DNA of 14,549 nucleotides from Dehalococcoidales bacterium. GTDB lineage: Bacteria; Chloroflexota; Dehalococcoidia; Dehalococcoidales; RBG-16-60-22. The translations under genes were made by a program, and so were the position numbers. Where the stretch lies: assembly GCA_030628245.1 (NCBI GenBank), contig DAOVRI010000018.1, forward strand, positions 1-14,549. Direction: 5' to 3'. The notes under the pieces were generated by a model that had not been told where the DNA came from, searched no databases, and saw only the letters and a list, made by a program, of their open reading frames with translations. This document shows, piece after piece, positions 7,634-13,895 of this stretch. Position 1 is the stretch's first letter, and each line of letters begins with the position of its first letter.

Positions 7634-8995
7634 TTATAATATCGCCAGGTATTTCTTGAGCTCGTATTCGGTTACCTGACTTCGATATTCGTTCCACTCA
7701 ATTTTCTTGTTCTGGATGAAAGCCTCAAAGACATGGTCACCGAGAGCCTTCCGCACTATTTCACTCTTCTCGGTTAGAAGTATAGCCTCAAGCAGGCTGG
7801 CCGGCAAAGTGCCTATCTCTCTTTCCTCCCTCTCCTCTTTGGTCATCTCGTAGACGTTTTCCTCTACTGGTGCCGGGGGTTCATAGCCCTTTTCGATGCC
7901 TTCCAGGCCGGCGGCCAGCATGACGCTGAAGGTCAGATAGGGGTTGCAGGCCGGGTCAGGGGAGCGGAATTCTATCCTGGTGGCTTTTTCGCGGCCCGGC
8001 CGGTACTCGGGCACGCGGATAAGGTCGGAACGGTTCCGCCGTGCCCAGGACAGGTATACCGGTGCTTCGTAGCCGGGCACCAGGCGCTTGTAGGAGTTGA
8101 CCCACTGGTTGCAGACGGCGGTAATCTCCGGGGCGTATTTCAACAGGCCGGCAATATAGCTCCTGGCTTCTTGGGACAGGTAATAGGGGTCTTTGGCATC
8201 GAAAAAGGCGTTATTATCGCCTTTGAACAGCGACTGGTGTACGTGCATGCCGCTGCCATTGATGCCGAAAATCGGCTTGGGCATGAACGTGGCATAAACA
8301 CCGTGATTGAGAGCCACCTCTTTAACCACCAGCCGGTAGGTCATCACGTTATCGGCCATGGTCAGGGCGTCGGTGTACCTCATGTCTATCTCGTGCTGGC
8401 TGGGGGCCACCTCGTGGTGGGAATACTCTACGCCGATACCCATCTCCTCAAGAGTAAGCACCGTATCCTTTCTCATGTCCACGGCAGCATCCCGGGGGGT
8501 CAGGTCGAAGTAGCCGCCCTGGTCGAGCACCTCGGTAGTGTAAGAGTTCGGGCTGTCTTCATCCTTCTTAAAATAGAAGTACTCCAGTTCAGGCCCGACA
8601 TAGTAGGTGTAGCCAAGGTCGGCGGCCCGCTCCAGGTTCTTCTTCAGGACGTATCTGGGGTCGCCTTCAAAAGGCTCGCCACCCGGTTTCAGGATATCGC
8701 AGAACATACGGGCCACGGCGCGGTGCTCGCGCGGTCGCCAGGGCAGTAGCTGAAATGTATCCGGGTCGGGCAGGGCGACCATGTCGCTCTCATCGATGCG
8801 GGCAAATCCCTGAATTGACGACCCGTCAAAGCCCATGCCTTCCTCCAGGGCGCCCTCAAGCTCCTCCACGGTGATGGCGAAACTTTTCAGTATACCCAGG
8901 GTATCGGTGAACCAGAGCCTGATGAACTTGACATCGTGCTCCTTGGCCATCTTCAGGACATATTCTTTAGCCTCTTCTCTGCTTCTGTTTGCCAT
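7634..8995 (-). CDS. glnA: Glutamine synthetase type I (alpha subtype)
   Basis: This 453-residue protein catalyses ATP-dependent formation of glutamine from glutamate and ammonia, and should form a dodecamer in the cytoplasm. Signature motifs are present: GMGFDGSSIQGF (53-64), GPELEYF, KPIFGINGSGMHVHQS with the active-site histidines, the glutamate flap region VPGYEAPVYLSWARRNRSD, and the RIEFRSPDPACNPY stretch. The region where adenylylated enzymes carry NLYDLPPEE reads NVYEMTKEER, as in Bacillus-type GSI-alpha, so control by adenylylation is unlikely and feedback inhibition is more probable. R66 in GFARIDESDM corresponds to the arginine implicated in feedback inhibition in Bacillus. The ATG is preceded by GGAGG. 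It lies 88 bases downstream of the PII gene, a gap containing a candidate promoter, and 25 bases before nadE. Confidence 0.97.
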   Translation of the reverse strand: MANRSREEAKEYVLKMAKEHDVKFIRLWFTDTLGILKSFAITVEELEGALEEGMGFDGSSIQGFARIDESDMVALPDPDTFQLLPWRPREHRAVARMFCDILKPGGEPFEGDPRYVLKKNLERAADLGYTYYVGPELEYFYFKKDEDSPNSYTTEVLDQGGYFDLTPRDAAVDMRKDTVLTLEEMGIGVEYSHHEVAPSQHEIDMRYTDALTMADNVMTYRLVVKEVALNHGVYATFMPKPIFGINGSGMHVHQSLFKGDNNAFFDAKDPYYLSQEARSYIAGLLKYAPEITAVCNQWVNSYKRLVPGYEAPVYLSWARRNRSDLIRVPEYRPGREKATRIEFRSPDPACNPYLTFSVMLAAGLEGIEKGYEPPAPVEENVYEMTKEEREEREIGTLPASLLEAILLTEKSEIVRKALGDHVFEAFIQNKKIEWNEYRSQVTEYELKKYLAIL

Positions 8996-9019
8996 TTTTT
9001 TCCCTCCTGTTATAACCCT

Positions 9020-9059
9020 ATTCTATATACTTTTAGATATTTTGTCATCATTTTCTTAC
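9020..9059 (-). promoter_or_regulatory. Predicted glnA promoter with a candidate GlnR-like half-box
   Basis: The minus strand carries ATGACA (9043-9048) and TAGAAT (9020-9025) with a 17-base spacer, giving a start near 9013. Eleven bases upstream of the ATGAC pentamer is GTAAG (9055-9059), so the pair reads GTAAG-N6-ATGAC. The register relative to the -35 box is the same as for two of the four units upstream of amt. The match is degenerate and the regulatory reading is tentative. A perfect 8-base palindrome GTTATAAC (9009-9016) lies in the leader close to the predicted start. Confidence 0.4.
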
Positions 9060-9083
9060 ATATATCGCTCCCCCATACCCGTT

Positions 9084-9422
9084 CTAAATGGCACTTTCAT
9101 CTCTATCGCCGGTGCGGATACGCACCACGCTCTCCACCGGCAGGACGAAAATCTTGCCATCGCCTGTCTCACCCGTCCTGGCGCTTCTGGTGATAACACT
9201 AAGCATTTGCGGCACATCCTCATCGAGGACGACGATTTCCAGTTTTATTTTAGGAGTGAATTCCACCTCAAATGTTGTACCGCGAAACTGTTGCTTAAGC
9301 CCTTTCTGCTTGCCATGACCCTCAACGATGGTCTTGGTCATGCCAGGGTAGCTTAATTCCTTCAAAGCTTCCTTTACTTCTTCAAATTTCTCTACTCTGA
9401 TTATCGCCTCTATCTTTTTCAC
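9084..9422 (-). CDS. glnK: PII signal transduction protein (GlnB/GlnK family)
   Basis: This 112-residue PII protein would form a trimer that senses 2-oxoglutarate and ATP/ADP and, by gene position, probably controls the ammonium transporter encoded just upstream. It matches the family end to end: KKIEAIIR at the start, the T-loop from about 37 to 55, TPKIKLEIVV, the B-loop TGETGDGKIFVLPV, and the C-terminal VRIRTGDRDESAI. The start is taken as GTG 9422, with GGGGAG 7 bases upstream; a longer frame to 9488 would overlap the amt coding end and adds non-PII residues. T-loop residues 46 and 51, tyrosines in E. coli GlnB, are both Phe here (QFRGTTF), so modification at Tyr51 is impossible. The amt stop lies 22 bases upstream, so the two are cotranscribed. 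The glnK symbol rests on the amt linkage. Confidence 0.93.
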   Translation of the reverse strand: MKKIEAIIRVEKFEEVKEALKELSYPGMTKTIVEGHGKQKGLKQQFRGTTFEVEFTPKIKLEIVVLDEDVPQMLSVITRSARTGETGDGKIFVLPVESVVRIRTGDRDESAI

Positions 9423-9429
9423 TTTCTTA

Positions 9430-9435
9430 CTCCCC
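9430..9435 (-). promoter_or_regulatory. Ribosome binding site fixing the PII start at GTG 9422
   Basis: GGGGAG on the minus strand, 7 bases from the GTG, in the short gap after the amt stop. It selects the 112-residue PII product over the longer frame. Confidence 0.7.
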
Positions 9436-9444
9436 TTAGCTAGA

Positions 9445-10842
9445 TTATTTCGGCATAGTAAGGAAATCAGGGTAAGCTGGTGTACCATGCTCCGGGATAT
9501 CCAGTCCCTGTAATTCTTCTTCAGGGGGAACGCGGATACCGAAAGCCTTGTCCATTAGCTTAAAGGTGAGATATCCTGTCCCGAATGCCCAGGCGACGAC
9601 TACTGCTACGCTGATTAATTGGGCGAGTAGCTGCTCGCCACCGCCACCGTAGAATAATCCGGTGACATATGGTGCATCAATAGAATAATTACCATAGGTT
9701 CCATCGGCGAAGAAACCGACACTGAGCAGGCCCCATAGCCCACAGGCGCCATGAACACTCACCGCCCCCACCGGGTCATCTATCCTCTTAGCTTCAAGGA
9801 ACTTGACGCTGGCATACATCAGTGCTCCACCAATAAGGCCAATAATAATTGCCGCCCAACCCTCTACCCAGGCGCAGGGGGCAGTAATGGCAACAAGTCC
9901 GGCCAATATACCGTTGATAAGCATACCTATATCCCATTTCCTTGTCTTCCAGTAGGCTATGACGAGCGCGGTTAGCCCACCTGCCGCCGCTGCCAGATTA
10001 GTGTTGACGGCAATAACCGCTATTCTCAGGTGGTGCGCGTTACAGGTGCTGCCAGGATTAAAACCAAACCAGCCAAACCACAGGATAAAGACCCCCAGCG
10101 TAGCCAGTGTTATGCTGTGCCCGGGGATTGCCTGCGGCTTCCCGTTTTTATCATACCTGCCGAACCTCGGGCCGAGTACAATTGCCCCGGCTAAGCCAAC
10201 GAGACCACCAACGGCATGAACCGCTCCTGAGCCGGCAAAGTCCAGGGCACCCATGCCGAAGGGCAGAGTGGAAAGCCAACCTCCGCCCCACACCCAGTGA
10301 CCGTAGATAGGGTAGATAATGGCACTAACTACTATACTGTAGATAAGGTAAGCCTTGAACTTCAGTCGCTCGGCAACCGCACCGGCAACGATGGTGGCAG
10401 CAGTGGCACAGAAGACCAGCATCCAGAACATATTGAGATATTTGTCCACATCGTAATAATCACCAAACATGAGCCAGCCTTCTGTGCCCCAGAGACCGTG
10501 CCAGTCGCCACCCATCATCAGGGCGTAACCTATAAAGAAAAAGACGAGCGAGCCAATGACGAAATCCATCAGGTTTTTGGTCATAAAGTTCCCGGCATTT
10601 TTGGCCCGGGTGAACCCTGCCCCAACCATGGCAAACCCCGGCTGCATAAACATCACCAGGAAGGCACAGACCAGTATCCACACGTAGTCTATCGCCGTAT
10701 CCGCTGTCCCTCCCAATCCAGTGGGGTCAGCCGCCAGGGCTACTCTCCCCGTCCCTGCCCATGCCAGCCATATCAGGCAAACGAGGCCAAAGGTCAATAC
10801 CCCTCTTATCGCTATCTTCGTTACACTGCCTCTCAGGTCCAT
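9445..10842 (-). CDS. amt: Ammonium transporter, Amt family
   Basis: This 465-residue membrane protein has a hydrophobic N-terminal signal-like segment ending near ALAADP (about 39) and then about eleven membrane spans. Substrate-pathway residues are visible: D201 with the first pore histidine H209 (DFAGSGAVHA), and the second pore histidine H364 (VSVHGACGLWG). WFGWFGFNPGS and AVNTNLAAAAGGLTA are also family-typical. The cytoplasmic tail ends with an acidic EEELQGLDIPEHG stretch and AYPDF, as in Amt proteins gated by PII. The ATG is preceded by GGAGG 6 bases upstream. It is first in a unit with the PII gene, the classic amt-glnK pair, and the gap upstream carries a phased-repeat element likely to control it. 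Length is within the normal range for Amt proteins with a signal peptide. Confidence 0.96.
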   Translation of the reverse strand: MDLRGSVTKIAIRGVLTFGLVCLIWLAWAGTGRVALAADPTGLGGTADTAIDYVWILVCAFLVMFMQPGFAMVGAGFTRAKNAGNFMTKNLMDFVIGSLVFFFIGYALMMGGDWHGLWGTEGWLMFGDYYDVDKYLNMFWMLVFCATAATIVAGAVAERLKFKAYLIYSIVVSAIIYPIYGHWVWGGGWLSTLPFGMGALDFAGSGAVHAVGGLVGLAGAIVLGPRFGRYDKNGKPQAIPGHSITLATLGVFILWFGWFGFNPGSTCNAHHLRIAVIAVNTNLAAAAGGLTALVIAYWKTRKWDIGMLINGILAGLVAITAPCAWVEGWAAIIIGLIGGALMYASVKFLEAKRIDDPVGAVSVHGACGLWGLLSVGFFADGTYGNYSIDAPYVTGLFYGGGGEQLLAQLISVAVVVAWAFGTGYLTFKLMDKAFGIRVPPEEELQGLDIPEHGTPAYPDFLTMPK

Positions 10843-10878
10843 GGCTATCCTCCTTCTACCAATAAGGATAGCGGGCTA

Positions 10879-10918
10879 ATGTTACGAATATATTACAGGG
10901 GGGTTAAATCTGTGTTAC
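10879..10918 (-). promoter_or_regulatory. Phased GTAAC repeats and promoter upstream of amt (GlnR-box-like)
   Basis: On the plus strand four pentamers begin at 10881, 10892, 10903 and 10914: GTTAC, ATTAC, GTTAA, GTTAC, each exactly 11 bases from the next. Read on the minus strand (the amt strand) they are GTAAC-N6-TTAAC-N6-GTAAT-N6-GTAAC. No further unit is seen on either side. Eleven-base direct repeats are typical of OmpR/PhoB-family sites, and the GTnAC-N6 layout resembles actinobacterial GlnR boxes. Two promoter readings overlap it: TTAACC (10902-10907) with TAACAT (10879-10884), or GTAACA (10913-10918) with TAATAT (10890-10895), both with 17-base spacers. The repeats end 39 bases before the amt ATG. 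Confidence 0.6.
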
Positions 10919-10932
10919 ATGAGAAGCGTTGA

Positions 10933-11607
10933 CTACGAATTTTTGATGAAACGGTAGCCGATGTTGCGTACCGTTTCAATGAAGGTATGGCTGGCGTCCT
11001 CGATTTTACTGCGGAGTCGGCGTACGTGCACGTCCACGGTGCGGTCGCCGCCGAAATAGTCATAGCCCCAGATTTTGTCCAGCAGGGCTTCCCGGGTGTA
11101 GACACGCCCCGGGTTGCCTGCCAGCAGCTTGAGCAGTTCGTATTCCTTAAAGGTCAGTTCGACTATTTTACCTTCCACCGTTACCTCGCACGTGACGAGG
11201 TCTATTTTCAGGTCGTCATGTTTTATTTGCTCTTTACTTTCAGCGCTTTCGGTTCTGTGGAGGAGTCGGTTTATCCTTAAGATTAGCTCTCTGGAATCGT
11301 AAGGACGGGCAATAAAGTCGTCAACATCGTGGAGATGGTCGATGCTGTCAGGCATCTCTCCCGGGATGAGCGCTATCACCGGCAGGTTTATTCCCCTTTT
11401 TACTCTCCTGGTGATTTCCCAGATTTCGGGCGCTGGCGGGTGTTCGTCCATTTCAAACAGGAGGATATCGGGTTTCCCGCTGGTTACCGCCTCGCGCACT
11501 CCGTTACTGTAAGAGGTGAAGGAGCAGGTAAGGTCATAATGGGCCAGGCCCTTGCGGAGCTCCGACTTCGTCTCGTCGTCCCGGGCGACTATTAGAACGC
11601 GTGTCAT
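10933..11607 (-). CDS. OmpR/PhoB-family response regulator with degenerate receiver (GlnR-like)
   Basis: The 224 residues form a receiver domain (about 1-118) and a winged-helix DNA-binding domain (about 128-224, with LTFKEYELLKLLAGNPGRVYT and DRTVDVHVRRLRSKI, ending VRNIGYRF). The receiver is atypical. The acidic pair is kept (D10, D11), but the phosphoacceptor position in PDILLFEMD is Glu52, the switch Thr is Ile81 (ALIPGE), and the conserved Lys is Arg101 (FIARPYD). It therefore should not be controlled by ordinary phosphorylation, and no histidine kinase gene is in the window. It starts 18 bases after the GXGXG glutamate synthase gene with GGGGGAGAGGT before the ATG, so it belongs to the glutamate synthase operon, and it ends just before the amt promoter. 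By architecture and context it resembles actinobacterial GlnR, an orphan nitrogen regulator of this family. Its role here is inferred. Confidence 0.88.
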   Translation of the reverse strand: MTRVLIVARDDETKSELRKGLAHYDLTCSFTSYSNGVREAVTSGKPDILLFEMDEHPPAPEIWEITRRVKRGINLPVIALIPGEMPDSIDHLHDVDDFIARPYDSRELILRINRLLHRTESAESKEQIKHDDLKIDLVTCEVTVEGKIVELTFKEYELLKLLAGNPGRVYTREALLDKIWGYDYFGGDRTVDVHVRRLRSKIEDASHTFIETVRNIGYRFIKNS

Positions 11608-11625
11608 ACCTCTCCCCCATCACCA

Positions 11626-12384
11626 TTAATAGGCGTAAAGCCTCCCGTAAGGTCGGAGCCAGCGCGGGAACAGTTTGATAAACTTGTGCGCCAGTATGTC
11701 GCCGGCGTTGAAGTCGAAATATCCGGCGAACTCGCTAACATATTTACGGAGAGCGTCGTGGTCACTTTCTTCCAGGTCGGCGACGCCCACTTCCTTGCCC
11801 ATCTGGTAGTCCGCAACGTTTCCCCGTACGTAGATAACGCCGCCGTGCATGCCGGTGCCGATGAACCTGGCCTTGTGACTTTTATCTTCGCCGAGGTTCA
11901 GACCGAGGAGAATTAGAGTGCCTCCCGCCATGTACTCGCCGAAGAAGTCCTGGGCGGTGCCGCCGATGACAACTACCGGCATCTTGTCCTCGTACTCTTT
12001 CATGTGGATACCGGCACGGTAGCCGACGTCTTCGCGGATGAAAATCCTGCCGCCCCTGGCCGATAGACCGACCGTATCGCCGGCATGGCCGTGAACGATT
12101 ATCTCTCCCTCGTTCATGGTGTTGCCGCAGCCGTCCTGAGCGTTGCCGTGGACGATAATCCTCGGTCCGTTCATGAAGGCTCCGAGGTCGTTGCCCGGCG
12201 TGCCGAAAATCTCAATCTCTACCGGCTTGTCCAGGTCGGTGCCGATGTATCTTTGCCCATAAACATTGCGCAACTCAATCTTCCGGTTACCGTTGGCGAC
12301 AATGTCCCTGAGTCTGGTATTGAGCTCGCTGTAATGAAGGCCGCTGGCGTCAACATTAACTACGGAATCTTTGATATCTGTCAT
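11626..12384 (-). CDS. Glutamate synthase GXGXG-domain subunit (archaeal-type GltB3)
   Basis: The 252-residue protein is a stand-alone version of the C-terminal GXGXG beta-helix domain of glutamate synthase, the structural domain that links glutaminase and synthase sites in the fused enzyme. It shows the repeating glycine-rich strands: PGNDLGAFMNGPRIIVHGNA, then GCGNTMNEGEIIVHGHAGD, then GGRIFIREDVGYRAGI and GGTAQDFFGEYMAGGTLILL. Its C-terminal part (LRKYVSEFAGYF onward) is a helical tail. Its ATG is only one base after the stop of the FMN-domain gene, so translation is probably coupled. The subunit would act in the cytoplasm as part of a three-polypeptide glutamate synthase. The tungsten formylmethanofuran dehydrogenase subunit C shares this fold, but the neighbours make glutamate synthase the clear reading. 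Confidence 0.92.
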   Translation of the reverse strand: MTDIKDSVVNVDASGLHYSELNTRLRDIVANGNRKIELRNVYGQRYIGTDLDKPVEIEIFGTPGNDLGAFMNGPRIIVHGNAQDGCGNTMNEGEIIVHGHAGDTVGLSARGGRIFIREDVGYRAGIHMKEYEDKMPVVVIGGTAQDFFGEYMAGGTLILLGLNLGEDKSHKARFIGTGMHGGVIYVRGNVADYQMGKEVGVADLEESDHDALRKYVSEFAGYFDFNAGDILAHKFIKLFPRWLRPYGRLYAY

Positions 12385-12385
12385 A

Positions 12386-13891
12386 CTAGCTTCCTGCCAT
12401 TCTTACGCCCAGAATTTCTAGCTCGGTATCGGTCAAGCCAATGCCTCTAAGGTGCAGGCGGTTCCCCCGCAGGCTCTCCAGGGCGTTAACGCCGAGTCCG
12501 CCGAGGATATCTTTCAGTTCGAGGCTCCAGCCGCGGAGCAGGTTGGCCGCCCGGCGGGCGCCGATTTCGGGGTTGATTCTCTTGGTCAGGCGCAGGTCGG
12601 TGGTGCAGATACCCCAGGCACACTTGCCGGTATGGCACTGCTGGCAGACATGGCAACCCAGAGCGATGAGGGCAGCTGTCCCGATGTACACGGCATCGGC
12701 CCCGAGGGCAATTGCCTTGGCCACGTCGCCGCAATTCCTGATGCCGCCCGAGACCACGATGGAGGCCTGATTGCGTATGCCTTCCTGCCTCAATCGACTG
12801 TCCACCGAGGCCAGGGCCAGTTCAATGGGAATACCGACGTTATCGCGGATGACCTTGGGCGCGGCGCCGGTGGCCCCGCGCAGCCCGTCGAGAACGACGA
12901 TATCGGCACCACCCCTGACGATACCGCTGGCGATGGCGGCGGAATTATGGACGGCGGCAATCTTTACCGATATCGGCTTGGTATAGTTGGTCGCTTCCTT
13001 CAGGGCGTAGATTAGCTGGGCCAGGTCCTCGATGGAGTAGATATCGTGCTGCGGCGCCGGCGAGATGGCGTCGGTGCCTTCGGGAATCATCCGTGTCAGT
13101 GATACATCCGCGCTTACTTTCTCTCCGGGCAGGTGTCCGCCGATGCCCGGCTTGGCACCCTGGCCAATTTTTATCTCAACTACTTTAGCCGCATCGAGGT
13201 AATCGGCGTGAACGCCGAAACGCCCCGATGCCACCTGAACGATAGTATTGTCCCCGTATTTATACAGGCTGGGGTGAAGTCCGCCCTCGCCGGTGTTCCA
13301 CAGCGTGCCCATCTCGGTCGCTGCCCGGGCGAGGGATTCATGTACGTTGAGGCTTACCGCCCCGTAGGACATGGCGGCGAACATGACCGGCACCTCCAGC
13401 TTGACCAGCGGCGTTAGCTGCGTTTTTAAATTGAACGAGTCCGGCTCGACTTCCAGTCGGTCGGGTTTACACCCCAGGTAAGTGGCCAGCTCCATCGGCT
13501 CACGCAGGGGGTCGATGGAGGGATTGGTCACCTGGCTGGCGTTAAGCAATAGATGGTCCCAGTAGATGCGCTGGTCCTTATCGTCGCCCATGCCGGTCAA
13601 CAGCACGCCCCCGGTCTCTGCCTGCTTGTTGATGTCCTCGATAATCTCGGGACGCCAGTTGTAGTTACCGCGGTAGTCCAGCGGGGTATAACTGACGGTC
13701 AATGCGTTGGTAGGGCAGAAGATAACGCAACGCTGGCAGCCGACGCAGTTCTCTTCGAGGCTTCTTACCTCATCGTCTTCTTCGTCATAGTAGTTCGCGT
13801 CGAAGCTGCACTGGTTGACACAGACCTGACACTGAATACATCGGTCCTTGTCTCTGTTTATTTTAAATTTCGGTGTGCTATAAGTCTTCAT
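12386..13891 (-). CDS. Glutamate synthase FMN-domain subunit with N-terminal ferredoxin domain (GltB2)
   Basis: This protein of 501 residues catalyses the synthase half-reaction, 2-oxoglutarate plus ammonia to glutamate. The N-terminal part has two [4Fe-4S] motifs: C18-x2-C21-x2-C24-x3-C28 and C49-x2-C52-x2-C55-x3-C59-P. The rest is the FMN-binding TIM barrel, with KPGIGGHLPGEKV, DGLRGATGAAP, the phosphate-binding VSGGIRNCGDVAKAIALGAD, and the cysteine-rich GCHVCQQCHTGKCAWGIC that would hold the [3Fe-4S] cluster. The start is placed at ATG 13891, 4 bases after the glutaminase gene; a longer frame to 13984 would overlap that gene and adds residues unlike the family. No NADPH-oxidising small subunit gene is in the window, so ferredoxin may be the donor, or the partner lies elsewhere. 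One base separates its stop from the next gene. Confidence 0.94.
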   Translation of the reverse strand: MKTYSTPKFKINRDKDRCIQCQVCVNQCSFDANYYDEEDDEVRSLEENCVGCQRCVIFCPTNALTVSYTPLDYRGNYNWRPEIIEDINKQAETGGVLLTGMGDDKDQRIYWDHLLLNASQVTNPSIDPLREPMELATYLGCKPDRLEVEPDSFNLKTQLTPLVKLEVPVMFAAMSYGAVSLNVHESLARAATEMGTLWNTGEGGLHPSLYKYGDNTIVQVASGRFGVHADYLDAAKVVEIKIGQGAKPGIGGHLPGEKVSADVSLTRMIPEGTDAISPAPQHDIYSIEDLAQLIYALKEATNYTKPISVKIAAVHNSAAIASGIVRGGADIVVLDGLRGATGAAPKVIRDNVGIPIELALASVDSRLRQEGIRNQASIVVSGGIRNCGDVAKAIALGADAVYIGTAALIALGCHVCQQCHTGKCAWGICTTDLRLTKRINPEIGARRAANLLRGWSLELKDILGGLGVNALESLRGNRLHLRGIGLTDTELEILGVRMAGS

Positions 13892-13895
13892 TGTA

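Noticed and set aside
8171..8749. Long plus-strand open frame antisense to glnA
   Set aside because: It lies opposite a conserved glnA region; codon bias of the real gene explains the openness.
9009..9016. Perfect palindrome GTTATAAC before glnA as an operator
   Set aside because: Eight bases of AT-rich palindrome are expected by chance, and no equivalent is seen before amt.
8996..9083. Glutamine riboswitch or other structured leader before glnA
   Set aside because: The gap is 88 bases, and the predicted start near 9013 leaves a leader of under 20 bases, too short for a known riboswitch.
9423..9488. Longer PII frame starting at 9488 and overlapping the end of amt
   Set aside because: The added residues are unlike PII proteins, and GGGGAG at 9430-9435 sits 7 bases before a GTG that gives the standard family N-terminus.
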